Shown: positions 55,401 to 64,000, numbered from the stretch's first letter. The stretch is DNA of 64,000 bases from ELB16-189 sp018266435 (GCA_030123525.1 CP126125.1:3534001-3598000), one strand, 5' to 3'. Translations and numbers: made by a program. Notes: generated by a model not told the origin, from the sequence alone.

Positions 55401-58400
55401 TGATGTTCCATTAGTGCTTAATGTCAGCCCCGTAGCCACATCACTGCACACGGTATTGTTTAATAATGATGAAACAACCGGCTGAGGATTAATGGTCATC
55501 ACCACATTAACTGGTGCACCAACACAACCCGAAGCACTGACTGGTACAATCGAGTAGGTGGCCGTTAATGCATTGGATGTGACATTAATAAATTGGTCAT
55601 TGGCAAGGTAATTATTAGCTACTCCCGTTGATGGGATCACGGCATTACCCCCGCTTGCGGTCAGTCCGGGAGAAAGTGAAATGTTGGTCACATTATAACT
55701 TGCAGCTCCCACAGATGTGCCATTGGTAGCCAACGTCAAGCCAGTAGCTGTACTGCTGCAAAGGGTAGCGTTCAAACCATTAGATAGTACCGGTTCGGGA
55801 TTAATCACGATAGTTATCGTAACCGGTTGGCCCACACATCCGGCACCACTCACGGCAACGGCTGTATAAGTTACATTCAGTGGTAACGTTGTTGTGTTGG
55901 TGTATATATCCCCGGCTAAATAATTGGCAGCTACAGCAGAAGCCGGAACGGTAACATTGGTGCCTTTAGGAGTAAGTCCTCCCGCTACTGTTCTGCCTGT
56001 GATATTATAATTCGCAGCGGCCACAGAAGACCCGTTAGTATTTAATAGAAGCCCGATGGTCGTACTGCTGCATACAGAATTACCCAATGAACCGGAAACA
56101 ACAGGCTCGGGATTGATGGTTATCGTAATGGTTTGAGAAGGCCCCGGGCAACCCGCGGCACTAATTGGCACTACCGTATAGACAACCGGCAAAGAAGTAT
56201 TTCCGGTATTGGTGTATTTATCATTAAGCAAATAGGTGGTAGCCACATTGTTGGCCGGGATCACTGCGTTACCTCCACCTGCTGTTAAACCCGGATCAAC
56301 TGATACTGAACTGATATTATAATTTGCGGCCGCTACCGATACACCGTTGGTGTTTAAGGTAAGACCAACTGCCGCACCACTACAGGCCGCTTTATTCAGG
56401 CCGTTTGATACAATGGGCATTGGGTTTACCTTAAGTGTAATGTTTAATGGATTGCCTGAGCAACCGGCTCCACTTACCGGCACCACGGTATACACTACAT
56501 TTAACGGTACCGTGCCTGTATTGGTGTAGGTGTCATTGGTCAGGTAGCCGGCCGCTACATTGCTTGCCGGAACAACTGCATTGCTCCCGGGAGTCAACCC
56601 ACCGTCAACAGAAATAGCTGTAATGTTGTAAGTATTGGCTGCTACCGATGACCCATTCGTATTCAAAGTCAACCCAATAGGTACAATGCTGCAGACTGTA
56701 CCATCTAACGAAGATGACATCACCGGTTCAGGGTTGATTGTCACAATAATGGTTTGAGATTGACCCAAACAACCACCTATTGATCCAACGGGAACAACTG
56801 TATAAGTAACTGTCAATGGATTTGCACCTGTGTTGGTGTACACATCAGCCGCTAAATAATTGCTAGGTACAGCAGATGCGGGAACAGCCGCATTGGCCAC
56901 ATTGGGAGTTAGCCCGGCCGAAATAGAACGTGCTGTGATGTTGTAACTAGCTGCACCTACAGAAGTACCATTGGTATTTAATGCAAGACCGATGGCCGCC
57001 CGGCTACATACCGGGGACGTGCCTGCCGGAGACATCACCGGCTCCGGGTTAATGGTAATAGTAATTATCTTAGGTTGACCAGTACAAGGCGAAGCACTGA
57101 TTGGAACAACGGTATACGTCACTGCCAATGCAGCACTGGTGGTATTAGTAAAGACATCTCCTGCTAAGTAAGAGGCCGGTACACCTGCAGCGGGAACAAC
57201 TGCATTTGCACCGCTGGCCACAAGCCCCGGAGCAATTGTTCGGGTGGTAATATTATAGTTTGCTGCAGCCACTGAGGTACCATTGGTATTCAATGTCAGT
57301 CCGGTAGCAATTCCGCTGCACTTCGAACCACTTAATCCATTTGCCACTACTGGCTCAGGAAGAATGGTCATCGTTATGGACTTGGGTGGATTACCATTAC
57401 AGCCTAATGCGCTTACCGGAACTACCTGATATACTACCGTTAAAGGTGCGTTTCCCGTATTCGTAAATTGATCACTGGCCAAATAACCGGGAGCTACATT
57501 GGATGCCGGCACAACCGCATTGCTTCCGCCTGCCACTAATCCCGGAGCTATGGTAATACCTGTGATGTTATAGCCCGTAGCCGGAACTGACCCGGCAATG
57601 GTACTCAGCGTCAGACCGGTTGCTAGCTCACTGCACAAGGTTTTATCTAATGTGGCTGAAAGCGAAGGCTGAGGGTTGATTGTAATATTAACTGATGTCG
57701 GGCTCCCCAAACATCCCGCACTGGTTGTTGGAACAACTGTGTATTGAACAATCAGCGGATTAAGCGTGGTGTTCAGGTAAGAATCATTCGAAATGTAGGT
57801 TGCACTAACCCCATTAGCCGGAATTACCGCATTGCTTCCAGAAGCCACCAACCCACCCGGCACAATGACCGATGTAATGTTATAGTTATTGATGATTGGC
57901 GATCCGGCTGTTTTGGTAAACGACACTCCTATAGCGGTACCACTACATTGTTGAGTGTTCACCGCATTCATGGCCGGCTGAGGATTGACCGTAACCACCA
58001 CATTTTGTGTAGCACCGGTACACCCGCCACCACTTACCGGAGTAACTGCATACGTAGCCGTGATCGTACCTGACGAAGTGTTGTTCAATACATCCGTAAT
58101 AGGCACATTCATACTGGTAACTGCCGAACCTTGCACGCTTGCATCAGACATGGTGGGCAAAGGCCAACTGTACACCGTTCCCGGAGGCAGATTAAGGGGA
58201 TTCAACTGAATGGTATAATTCACTGCAGAGCCACTGCAGATGGTTGCTGTTTGAGGGTTGACCAAAACGGGTTCAGGGTTTACTGTGAGCACAACACTTT
58301 GCGTAGTACCCTGGCAGTTGGGAGCCGCTGAGGCGGTGGGAGTAACATTAAATGTTACCGATCCAACAGCGCCTGATTTATTGCGTAAGACTCCGGCAGT

Positions 58401-61400
58401 AAATGTGCTGGATAAGTCTCCGTTACCTGATTGTCCATTAGTTACCCCTGTGATCCCACCGGTAATATTGGTCACTGTCCACGCATACGTACTGGCAATA
58501 TTGGAGGTGAACACCAGCGAAGGAACTTGCCCGCTGCACACCGAGGCAGTCGTAGCCGAAGTCATGGCTGGTCGAGGGTTAACTGTTACGCCAATATTTG
58601 CGGGTGCACCCACACAACCGGATGAGGCCGTTTCAACTACTGTAATGGTTACTGGGCTAATCACACCAAAATTGACATTGATCGCACTTCCGTTAGCGGT
58701 TACAGATCCTGCATTTGATGCATCGGGTGAAACAGTCCATGTATAATTTGAGGTCACATTGGGAGAAGCTACTGCATACGGTACTGCTGTTTGGTTGGTA
58801 CATACCTGAGTAACTCCATTAATGGTGTTAGCACTGGGTGCCGAGTTGACATTGATTGTCATATTCTGCGTATTACCAGAGCACCCGTTCAACGTTTCAA
58901 ATACACTGAGAGCAACGGTACCGGTAGCCGATGGAAATCGGAGCAGCACAAAAAAGTTGGATGAATTCGTTCCTCCACCTGCAAATAAAGTAACATCTGA
59001 GGGGGGAGTGCCCACCACGCTCCAGGTATAATTTGATCCAATATTGAGTGTCGGGTCAACCTGGTACAAAATAGTACTCGTACCGGTACATACCGAAGCA
59101 TTTCCAGAGATCGGGTTATCAATCGGCCTGGGAAGAATCGTCAGATTAACATTTGCTGAATTGGTACAGCCTGTTACGGTGTTGGTTACTTTTGCATAAA
59201 CAGTTATCGTAGTGGCCGGAAGTACCGGTGCCAGGGTATAATTATTGGGTGAAGGAATCAATGTAGTCAGTGCTGCATCAGAATACCAGGCTACCGAACG
59301 ATTACTCATCGAACCTCCCGCTATCGTGGTGTTGTATGAAGTCAAATCAATACCGGCATGTGAATTACTGTGTGGCGGAATGGGGGTTGCCCCGCTGTGA
59401 TCTTCGCAATACGAATAATTTTTAGTTACTGCTTGTGGCAACGGGTTCACGGTGAACGTAAGTGTGCCTGTGTTAATACACGTAGCCGCTGAGGTAGCTA
59501 CAAAATAATAAACCTTACCATTGGTTACCGTAACACTGGTAGGTGTGCCCACCGAACTGGTGTGCCCGGCATCATTATACCAAGCCACTGTGGGTGCATT
59601 GGTAACTGATGCATTATAGCTTGTTAAGTCAACATTAGCATGCGAACCTCCTAAATACACATCCTCACAAAGTTGAGGCAGCGGATCAGTTGACGTAGGC
59701 AACGGATTTACCGTGAGCGTTGCTGCAGTTGTATTAGCGGGGCACGAAACTCCGTTGGTCAGCGTAGTCACTACGCACCGATATTGGTAGGCATTCAATG
59801 CAACCGTTACTCCCGTAAGGTTAAGAGTTGAAGTGGTTACATTACTGTAAGGCGCTCCGTTAGAAAGATTACTCCAGGTAGCGCCACCATCGGTACTTAC
59901 CTGCCATTGGTATGACAAGCCTGGCCCGGTAGCCGTTACTGAGAATGAAGAGTTTTGCCCAGAGCATTTGGTGTCATTTACTGGCTGACTTGAAATATTA
60001 GCCAATGGATTAACCGGAAGCGTGATCGTAAAATTAGAACCGACACAAGATCCGGTATTAGCCGTTGGTGTTACCGTGAAAACAGCATTGATAGCGGCTC
60101 CTGTTGAATTGGTTAGTGCAAACCCGGTAATGTTTCCGCTTCCACTGGCCACTCCTCCCGTCAGGGCTCCGTAGCTGCCTGTCCAGGTAAATGTGCTAGC
60201 TATATTATTGCCGCCTGGCTGGTTAACACCTTGAGTTTGTGGATTGATGGTTACGGTTGCCGGAGAGCAAAGAGCAGTCAGCGTTTGATTGGCCGAAACC
60301 GGCTCCGGATTTACGGTTTGTGTAATCGTAAAGTTTGCCCCGGGGCAAGACCCGGTAACAGAAGTGGGAGTAACTGTAAAGGTAGCCGTTTGTACAGCCG
60401 ATGTTTTGTTGACCACCACTCCGGTGATATTTCCTGTACCACTGGCCGGGCCTGTCATTCCACCCGTGTAGGCTGCTGTCCAGGCAAATGTGCTCGCTAC
60501 GCCATTGGTAATATTGGCAGAGGTATTGATGTTGAGATTAGTTTGAGAGCACACCACAGCAGCAATTGAATTGTTGGCAACAGGCAACGGATTGACGGTT
60601 ACCGATTGAGGATTTCCTGAAATGCTTGCCAAGGGTAAAGGAGCCCCGCAGGCATCAGTTATTACTGTGGCTGAGTAGTTTATCGTTCCGGTACTGGAAG
60701 TGGGCACAGCTATCGGGTTGCCACTGGTGTAGGCAAACGGGCTGCCACCGTTTATGCCGGGGATAGTAACCTGGTATGGAGAGACACCTCCAGAAATGAC
60801 CAGTTTCAGATTTAATGATCCATTTAAACAAACCGAGCCTCCACCACTGAAAGTAGCAGAAGAAGGGGCACTCCCTACCGTGATGGCCACACTACCTGTA
60901 TTAGGATTAGTCGTACAACCCAGCGGATCGGTAATATTGGTGATCGAAAAAGTTCTCGATGAAACTATGTTGCTAAGAGTAACATTGCTGCCGCTTACAT
61001 AGCCTGCACCAGTGTTGTAAAGGTTTGCAAGGTTATCCTGATAATTTACATTGTAAGTAGTTAATGCGTTACCATTGTTATCTGTAACGGTAAATGCAAT
61101 TGTTGTAGAGTTGCCGGGCACCGGAGCGGGGCAAAGCGAAGTGGGGCCGGTTGATGAAAGTACAGCCGATAGATTACGAACCGTAACAGTAGCCGTACCG
61201 CTAACGGCAGCCGAAGTACATCCGTTGGCATCCGTCACGGATACCAATGTATAAGTAGTATTCACAGAAGGGCTCACCGGAATATTGCTGCCTGATACAT
61301 ACCCGTTTACAGTAATATTTCCTGATCCGTCATTATACACTACGGAATAAGTACTGACCCCACCGGTTATTGCTACCGTTAGGTTTGTTGAATTACCTTT

Positions 61401-64000
61401 ACAAATAGTAGTGGTTCCCGAAAGAACTGCATTGGTTGGACGCGGATTAACAATGATTGTTGCCGTGGGACTATTGGCAGGTGTACAAACCGGTCCATTT
61501 TTTACTACAGCATAAAACTGATACGTAGTCTGTGCTCCACCCACAATCGGTACCGTAGCGGCACTAATGGTTGCGGTATTACCGGTACCCAATGCCGCAT
61601 TAGTTGAAAATCCACCTCCATTTACCTGCATTTGCCAGTTCTGCACGTTACCCCTTATGCCGGAAACGCTCACCGCAGCCGGGTTGGTTCCTTCGCAAAT
61701 TGTTTGTGACGGCACGCTGATCGAGCCTCCATTGCTCACCCCCCATACATTTACTGAAACATTGGTATTGTTGTTAGGGCAATTAGTTTGAGGGGTGATG
61801 CTGTAGTTAGCCGGAAGAGGCGGTGGCGGTGCAGGTGAAGTAACCGGGGTATTTACGTTTACTACAGGGCTACCCGTGTATTGTAGATTAACTGTAATAT
61901 TATTATTAGTAAAAGTTGCCGGCTGTGGCGACAAACTAAATGTGGCATTGGTTGACGTGCCCTGTGTGGCAGAGAGCGATACCTGCGCTCCAAATCCCTG
62001 AGACCAAAAATCATCGGTTATAAAATTGATCGCCCCGTTCTCCGGTGCAATACCGGTATTGGTAAATGTATTAACCGGTAATGTTTTAGGTGTAGTCGGA
62101 GCTGATGAGGTGTACGCCTGCGTAGTGTTGTTACACACATCTGTCGGGCCGCTGGTAATGCTCGGTGTATTGGTTCCTATGTTGGGTTGCTGAAAGATTA
62201 CCACTTCTACTGGGGTACTTTCGCAAGTAGATGACCCTGATGCTGCCGTCTGTGTAGCCCAAAGTGAATAGTACCCTCCGTTGCTATTATTGACGGCAAA
62301 CGTGCCAATGCCCCCCCTGGAGGTATATCTATTAGCCGGAAAGGTTAAACTATTAGTTCCATTGGGGTTGGTCATGGCCGTACCACCGGTTTGTGGATTA
62401 GATTTGTACCAGTTAACTCCTAGCCTTGATCCTCCGATTGAACTGGTTGTAGTAAAATTAATGGCACTGATATTATTCGTACCATCGTAACAAACCGCCC
62501 GGCCAGTTGAGGCCAAAGGAGCAGGGGCGGTAACAATTTGTACATACTGCCCGGCAACTGTACCTGTATATTCAACAGGATTATTGCCCGGGTACGGGTT
62601 ACAAGCGTTCCAGTATTGAATGGTTATGTAAAATTTCTGCCCCACCACCTGACCTAATGGGGATGACGTAGTGATCAACTGGCTAATTAAACCTGAAGTG
62701 GTGGCATTTGCCGGTACATTAAGTTGAATTACTCCGTTTGCATCTGGCACACCCGGTCCGCCTGCACCGGTTACCACGTAACCATTGACTGTGGCAGGAA
62801 CCGGAGGAGTATTGACGGGTGGTGCAAGGTTATAAGCATTAGATATGGCAGGGTTACCAACCAACGAAGCATTTAGTGCACCCGCTGCCCCGGTTACTGC
62901 AAAACCGTTTACTACAATATTGGGAATATTATTGGCCGGAACACTCGAGTTTTGGCCTCCATAAATGATCCTTACCCAGCGCTGCGCATTGTTTACCGGG
63001 CCCGTATAAGCTCCTTGTGTAGGTACAGGCAGGGTTGTTCCGTTACCCATACAGTTAAAGGTGGAAGCATCACTAAACTGTGCCCCCACGTTTGTTCCTA
63101 AACACACCTGATCAGTAGTGGTGAATCCTCCTACTCCGGTAGGTGGAATATCTGCCGAGTTAAGTACACCCGGGTTTTGGTTATCCCAATCGTTAGAAAT
63201 AAACTCCTGGCTTTTTAGGTTTTGTCCCACATTACACCCAAAATAAGTTGGGTTGAACGGGTAAGAAATCGCATTGAAATTGCACAACCCCGAACCCTTT
63301 GGGTAAATAAAAGAATTGGTGCCATCTAATACTCCTGTAGCCGGATTAAAACTGCTACGGTAAGTAAGAAATATTTCAGGATACGGATTGGCCGCGGGCG
63401 CGTAAGCGCTTGATGTTGTGGAAGCAGAATTACTTAATATAACATTCGAGTACCACGTTGTACCCCCTGCATCAGAGTACCAGGCTTTTAAATTGCTGAC
63501 TGTGGCTGCCGGGTTATTCCACTGAACTACCAAGTTTTCATTACCTATAACAAACTTAGAACTGTTGCGCCACCGCAACGAGTAGCGGTAGGTCCAGCGC
63601 CAGAATTTGGTATCTACCGGAGCACATTGAATGGGCGAACTGGCAGTTCCATAACTTAAAAAATTAACATCTGCGCAAGTTGGTGTATAGTTGTTTTTAC
63701 AGGTGATGTTCGAAAAATTGGCTGCATTGTTTCCACTACCCCCGGTTTTCAACGTGCCCCCTGTGTTGGTAAAACTGATCTTCACCACATCACCGGGTAG
63801 CACCCAGGCCGGATGACCGGCAATAACTGATGCATCAAAAGCTACCCGCACAATAGCCGCTGCCCCACTCACAATTGGGTAGACGGTGGCACCGGTATAC
63901 GGGACAGTAGTAACAATAGTAACCGGAGTTCCATTAACCGTAACAGTCCACTGAGCCGTACTGCTTGTGCCCGTTAGCGTAACTGCCCCCCCGGCTCCGT
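49485..64000 (-). CDS. Giant repetitive SprB-like surface protein (5' end beyond window)
   Basis: The frame is open from the right edge to the TGA-type stop at 49485, so at least 4837 residues are coded and the start lies outside. The visible N-terminal ~1900 residues are varied Ig/PKD-like modules; then come 13 near-identical-plan repeats, two divergent modules, four more repeats, several mixed modules, and a PKD domain ('FNWDFGDGNNSTDFEPTYTY', about 49,850-50,050). The last 99 residues are a CHU_C/type B T9SS domain ('IPNAFTPS...FNLQIYDRWGNLIFESN...HAGVYVYKL'). Composition is rich in Thr, Asn, Ser, Gly and Val and poor in Lys and Glu. By analogy it is a gliding or adhesion filament exported by T9SS with the PorP/SprF protein downstream. 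Confidence 0.95.
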   Translation of the reverse strand, partial: GAGGAVTLTGTSSTAQWTVTVNGTPVTIVTTVPYTGATVYPIVSGAAAIVRVAFDASVIAGHPAWVLPGDVVKISFTNTGGTLKTGGSGNNAANFSNITCKNNYTPTCADVNFLSYGTASSPIQCAPVDTKFWRWTYRYSLRWRNSSKFVIGNENLVVQWNNPAATVSNLKAWYSDAGGTTWYSNVILSNSASTTSSAYAPAANPYPEIFLTYRSSFNPATGVLDGTNSFIYPKGSGLCNFNAISYPFNPTYFGCNVGQNLKSQEFISNDWDNQNPGVLNSADIPPTGVGGFTTTDQVCLGTNVGAQFSDASTFNCMGNGTTLPVPTQGAYTGPVNNAQRWVRIIYGGQNSSVPANNIPNIVVNGFAVTGAAGALNASLVGNPAISNAYNLAPPVNTPPVPATVNGYVVTGAGGPGVPDANGVIQLNVPANATTSGLISQLITTSSPLGQVVGQKFYITIQYWNACNPYPGNNPVEYTGTVAGQYVQIVTAPAPLASTGRAVCYDGTNNISAINFTTTSSIGGSRLGVNWYKSNPQTGGTAMTNPNGTNSLTFPANRYTSRGGIGTFAVNNSNGGYYSLWATQTAASGSSTCESTPVEVVIFQQPNIGTNTPSITSGPTDVCNNTTQAYTSSAPTTPKTLPVNTFTNTGIAPENGAINFITDDFWSQGFGAQVSLSATQGTSTNATFSLSPQPATFTNNNITVNLQYTGSPVVNVNTPVTSPAPPPPLPANYSITPQTNCPNNNTNVSVNVWGVSNGGSISVPSQTICEGTNPAAVSVSGIRGNVQNWQMQVNGGGFSTNAALGTGNTATISAATVPIVGGAQTTYQFYAVVKNGPVCTPANSPTATIIVNPRPTNAVLSGTTTICKGNSTNLTVAITGGVSTYSVVYNDGSGNITVNGYVSGSNIPVSPSVNTTYTLVSVTDANGCTSAAVSGTATVTVRNLSAVLSSTGPTSLCPAPVPGNSTTIAFTVTDNNGNALTTYNVNYQDNLANLYNTGAGYVSGSNVTLSNIVSSRTFSITNITDPLGCTTNPNTGSVAITVGSAPSSATFSGGGSVCLNGSLNLKLVISGGVSPYQVTIPGINGGSPFAYTSGNPIAVPTSSTGTINYSATVITDACGAPLPLASISGNPQSVTVNPLPVANNSIAAVVCSQTNLNINTSANITNGVASTFAWTAAYTGGMTGPASGTGNITGVVVNKTSAVQTATFTVTPTSVTGSCPGANFTITQTVNPEPVSANQTLTALCSPATVTINPQTQGVNQPGGNNIASTFTWTGSYGALTGGVASGSGNITGFALTNSTGAAINAVFTVTPTANTGSCVGSNFTITLPVNPLANISSQPVNDTKCSGQNSSFSVTATGPGLSYQWQVSTDGGATWSNLSNGAPYSNVTTSTLNLTGVTVALNAYQYRCVVTTLTNGVSCPANTTAATLTVNPLPTSTDPLPQLCEDVYLGGSHANVDLTSYNASVTNAPTVAWYNDAGHTSSVGTPTSVTVTNGKVYYFVATSAATCINTGTLTFTVNPLPQAVTKNYSYCEDHSGATPIPPHSNSHAGIDLTSYNTTIAGGSMSNRSVAWYSDAALTTLIPSPNNYTLAPVLPATTITVYAKVTNTVTGCTNSANVNLTILPRPIDNPISGNASVCTGTSTILYQVDPTLNIGSNYTWSVVGTPPSDVTLFAGGGTNSSNFFVLLRFPSATGTVALSVFETLNGCSGNTQNMTINVNSAPSANTINGVTQVCTNQTAVPYAVASPNVTSNYTWTVSPDASNAGSVTANGSAINVNFGVISPVTITVVETASSGCVGAPANIGVTVNPRPAMTSATTASVCSGQVPSLVFTSNIASTYAWTVTNITGGITGVTNGQSGNGDLSSTFTAGVLRNKSGAVGSVTFNVTPTASAAPNCQGTTQSVVLTVNPEPVLVNPQTATICSGSAVNYTIQLNPLNLPPGTVYSWPLPTMSDASVQGSAVTSMNVPITDVLNNTSSGTITATYAVTPVSGGGCTGATQNVVVTVNPQPAMNAVNTQQCSGTAIGVSFTKTAGSPIINNYNITSVIVPGGLVASGSNAVIPANGVSATYISNDSYLNTTLNPLIVQYTVVPTTSAGCLGSPTSVNITINPQPSLSATLDKTLCSELATGLTLSTIAGSVPATGYNITGITIAPGLVAGGSNAVVPASNVAPGYLASDQFTNTGNAPLTVVYQVVPVSALGCNGNPPKSITMTILPEPVVANGLSGSKCSGIATGLTLNTNGTSVAAANYNITTRTIAPGLVASGANAVVPAAGVPASYLAGDVFTNTTSAALAVTYTVVPISASPCTGQPKIITITINPEPVMSPAGTSPVCSRAAIGLALNTNGTSVGAASYNITARSISAGLTPNVANAAVPASAVPSNYLAADVYTNTGANPLTVTYTVVPVGSIGGCLGQSQTIIVTINPEPVMSSSLDGTVCSIVPIGLTLNTNGSSVAANTYNITAISVDGGLTPGSNAVVPASNVAAGYLTNDTYTNTGTVPLNVVYTVVPVSGAGCSGNPLNITLKVNPMPIVSNGLNKAACSGAAVGLTLNTNGVSVAAANYNISSVSVDPGLTAGGGNAVIPANNVATTYLLNDKYTNTGNTSLPVVYTVVPISAAGCPGPSQTITITINPEPVVSGSLGNSVCSSTTIGLLLNTNGSSVAAANYNITGRTVAGGLTPKGTNVTVPASAVAANYLAGDIYTNTTTLPLNVTYTAVAVSGAGCVGQPVTITIVINPEPVLSNGLNATLCSSTATGLTLATNGTSVGAASYNVTNISLSPGLTASGGNAVIPSTGVANNYLANDQFINVTSNALTATYSIVPVSASGCVGAPVNVVMTINPQPVVSSLLNNTVCSDVATGLTLSTNGTSVAALNYNITVRTIAPGLVPAGANATVPATGVAASYLSADKFNNITTAPLNVAYTVVPVSGANCAGTPMTITITINPKPVLNVSPVTQCSGVATGLLLATSASSVTAQNYNITAISIPPGLTADGTNAVVPASGVNANYLAGDDFTNTGAGDLTVTYTVVPVSSLGCAGQSMPIGVTIHPQPVVATTLNNTLCSRSPVNLVLATNGTSVAAANYNITAISIQAGLVAGGSNAAVPATGVVSTYLQNDTYTNTTNSALTVSYTVVPVSAAGCLGNPQVITMTINAEPVVSTFLNNTVCSQANIGLTLNTNGSSASAANYSITARNITAGLTPSPSNVIVPATNVAASYLALDKYTNTGGVALSVTYTVVPFSAAGCQGQPQIITIMINPEPVIPTLDAPVCSSVATGLLLTTNGTSVAATSYNIVSITVGGTLVAAGGNAVVPATGVAASYLASDVFKNIDNFSQTVTYVVAPMSGASCLGGNKTITLTINPEPVGNNFTDPQCATTLNHSIVSQITNGVNSVFTYTVATNNPGVPPAANRTVASAANITDNYVNNTGSPATLTYTITPFSSVNNCQGQPFNYIVVINPTPVGANNTQAALCSHNAFTINPQSQITNGVTATFAWTAVYDAGLTGGTGTGSGNIADNLTNLTGAALNATYTITPSAGPCSGTTFTIIQPINPEPVMDPTLSPKTICSNNATSPNPTNIVLNTNGTSVAATSYNVSLVSQDAGLTGSPTTGTTLGANAIKNDVYNNVGPVSLKVVYQIIPKSAAGCTGAPFNISVTVNPEPVVAALSNTVCSRDVSNVLLTTNGTSIGALNYQLKAVTVPGTITANPSNTVVGTTSGVSLIKNDSYTNTTSGAVTVTYSILGISASGCQGLAQTILVTINPEPIMVPGLATVCSNVASGVVLGPAGGSAAISQYNLNQILTPGGLTPAGTNVGLGTYSTNNFLANDVFTNTTNSPLNVVYTIVPVTASLCKGLSQTVTLTVNPAPALAGLNTTVCSTSATNVVFATTPTSVPAASPNGYNITNIVIQAGLTQTAGNTGSPRNGVTSSEIQGDKFTNSTNGTLTVTYTVAPVSTGGCVGPTGNIVVTVEPTIKATVVPASLTQSICSNTQTNIALSSPTIPSTGAASISFSYTATSSLGGSISGFIPAVSNLPPGTITDNLVNTANNAGTVTYAITAVSNGAAGGSGCSSQAVNFVVTVDPLPKLIATPLIQTVCSQVPSNVVLTSPTNPSAGTIRFNVISSTPTGGMVQTAPAVPAAFYTVGQSIKDAWNNTTVSQQTVAYVLQPVVNGGLGCVGNNTSITLNVNPLPVLTATSQAPICSDSTVNISLSSNVIGTINTWTTSIAPLGSVLGAGGGSGDLIMQSLRNTGSVPSTVTYTITPKAANCTNTPVVVNVTVNPTPTILALPATQVVCYGAPLNIPLTSAVTGVNYAWTVDPNNSGVPLSGSASGAGANSSAAISIAAVSDTLSFSSDSFGYYITPTGPAPTFCPGLQKTVNIQAGAQLKAKFLNDPVNNICAGTKDFLQVQLNGQAPFTLVYNDGSNVTLTKVSNFKAIPISPTTNTTYNLVSMKDNLGCPQSLTGQVIYNVFPQLTAAFTVGTVPQFSGGNSTVTFTNTSTPQDAAQYSYVWNFGVDSAPDSVNNIGPNFSVNYSSPGRKIISLTVTNLSPNAAGLSCSAKMTTQTINILVAPVVAAFQATPPAACFPSSLTVTQNTSGGDESNWQVTDKNNNIVGQSTAPLPVFTITQPGEYYISLTAVYSKTGQHNTLVQGPFIVYDKPQAVFLANPPTVYVPDTPMKLINNSFGATEFNWDFGDGNNSTDFEPTYTYKFPGVFTISLIASNDHGGGIICRDTSQQKILAKQGGVAKIPNAFTPSTAGPSGGISGGTNDANNYIFLPQVKGVEEFNLQIYDRWGNLIFESNNQTVGWDGYDQNGRLMHAGVYVYKLTLRLSDQQRTTQVGDVTLIR
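52119..53366 (-). repeat. Four further divergent copies of the ~312-bp repeat
   Basis: These four units lie closer to the C-terminus and keep the plan CSxxAxxxxLxTNGTS, (D/S)xYxNxT and GCxG, with lower similarity ('EPVMDPTLSPK', 'EPVVAALSNTV', 'EPIMVPGLATV', 'APALAGLNTTV'). Two modules of another type, starting 'EPVGNNFTDPQC' and 'TPVGANNTQAALC', separate them from the main array. Confidence 0.85.
53939..57986 (-). repeat. Thirteen tandem ~311-bp coding repeats (main array)
   Basis: Starting at each 'NP(E/Q)PV', N codons fall near 57986, 57679, 57366, 57044, 56738, 56428, 56115, 55802, 55490, 55180, 54870, 54556, 54244 and 53938, giving 13 units of 306-322 bases (about 104 residues). Each unit follows the plan CSxxATGLxLxTNGTSV, then NYNITxxxIxxGL, then NAVVPAxxV, then YLxxDxYTNT, then VxYTVVPVSxxGCxGxP. 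Two Cys per unit are likely disulfide-bonded. Units differ in sequence at many positions. The fold fits PKD-like Ig domains. Confidence 0.92.

Noticed and set aside
53939..57986. Regularly spaced repeats considered as a CRISPR array
   Set aside because: Units are ~311 bases, diverge in sequence and encode a continuous protein frame; there are no short identical repeats with unique spacers.
52000..62490. Many plus-strand open frames of 60-162 codons inside the giant gene, such as 58258-58746
   Set aside because: They are the complement of a low-stop, Thr/Val/Asn-rich repetitive frame. They have repetitive Pro/Val/Thr composition, no consistent start context, and recur with the coding repeats.

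Overview
The window comes from a Bacteroidota chromosome, most likely a Cytophagales-type gliding bacterium. The evidence is a PorP/SprF-family protein beside a giant secreted protein with a CHU_C/type B type IX secretion (T9SS) C-terminal domain, a second protein with a type A T9SS sorting domain, DUF3078, DUF4097 and DUF4159 families, a SiaB/SiaC pair, weak ribosome-binding sites, and several TAnnTTTG-type -7 promoter elements. This assignment is inference from gene content; no 16S rRNA is present.

Layout. 1-9.4 kb is mostly housekeeping: a dienelactone hydrolase cut by the window edge, a decayed outer-membrane protein remnant, murB, a 21-residue Lys/Ala histone-like gene, a DUF3078 barrel, a single-domain response regulator, an MltD-like lytic transglycosylase, an O-methyltransferase, an M16 peptidase overlapping a saccharopine-dehydrogenase-like gene, and cytidine deaminase. 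9.5-20.7 kb is one long co-directional cluster: cheR, a receiver-less cheB, a membrane GAF protein, a SiaA-like PP2C phosphatase with HAMP/GAF/PAS domains, siaB, siaC, a TerB-ABCG-type transporter fusion, a lipoprotein and a secreted protein, ending at a terminator. A sigma-54-type response regulator without a DNA-binding domain follows (20.7-21.9 kb). 22.0-25.2 kb is a divergent katG/oxyR pair.

25.4-29.9 kb is a degraded accessory island abutting tRNA-Gly: an orphan Rhs C-terminus carrying an M23 peptidase, a second possible toxin-tip remnant translationally coupled to a membrane protein, a 5'-truncated IS3-family transposase, and two broken genes. 30.2-33.3 kb is an ECF sigma factor operon (sigma, HEAT-repeat membrane protein, two DUF4097 proteins). 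33.3-49.5 kb holds a GH16 glucanase, Maf, GT9, inorganic pyrophosphatase, an RND-type adaptor plus TolC without a permease, SdaAB, an FG-GAP T9SS cargo protein, a CHRD lipoprotein, a fatty acid hydroxylase, bestrophin, thyA, two paralogous lipoproteins, DUF4159 and PorP/SprF.

49.5-64.0 kb is a single open frame of at least 4837 codons running off the right edge: a giant Thr/Asn/Ser/Gly/Val-rich surface protein built from PKD/Ig-like modules, including 13 tandem ~104-residue repeats, a related block of four, a PKD domain, and a T9SS type B C-terminus. With the PorP/SprF gene 20 bp downstream it looks like a SprB/SprF-style adhesin locus.

The most promising candidate for an undescribed system is the 9.5-21.9 kb cluster: a SiaABC phospho-switch without a diguanylate cyclase, joined to CheR/CheB with no chemoreceptor or CheA in the window, and to a TerB-fused ABC transporter.
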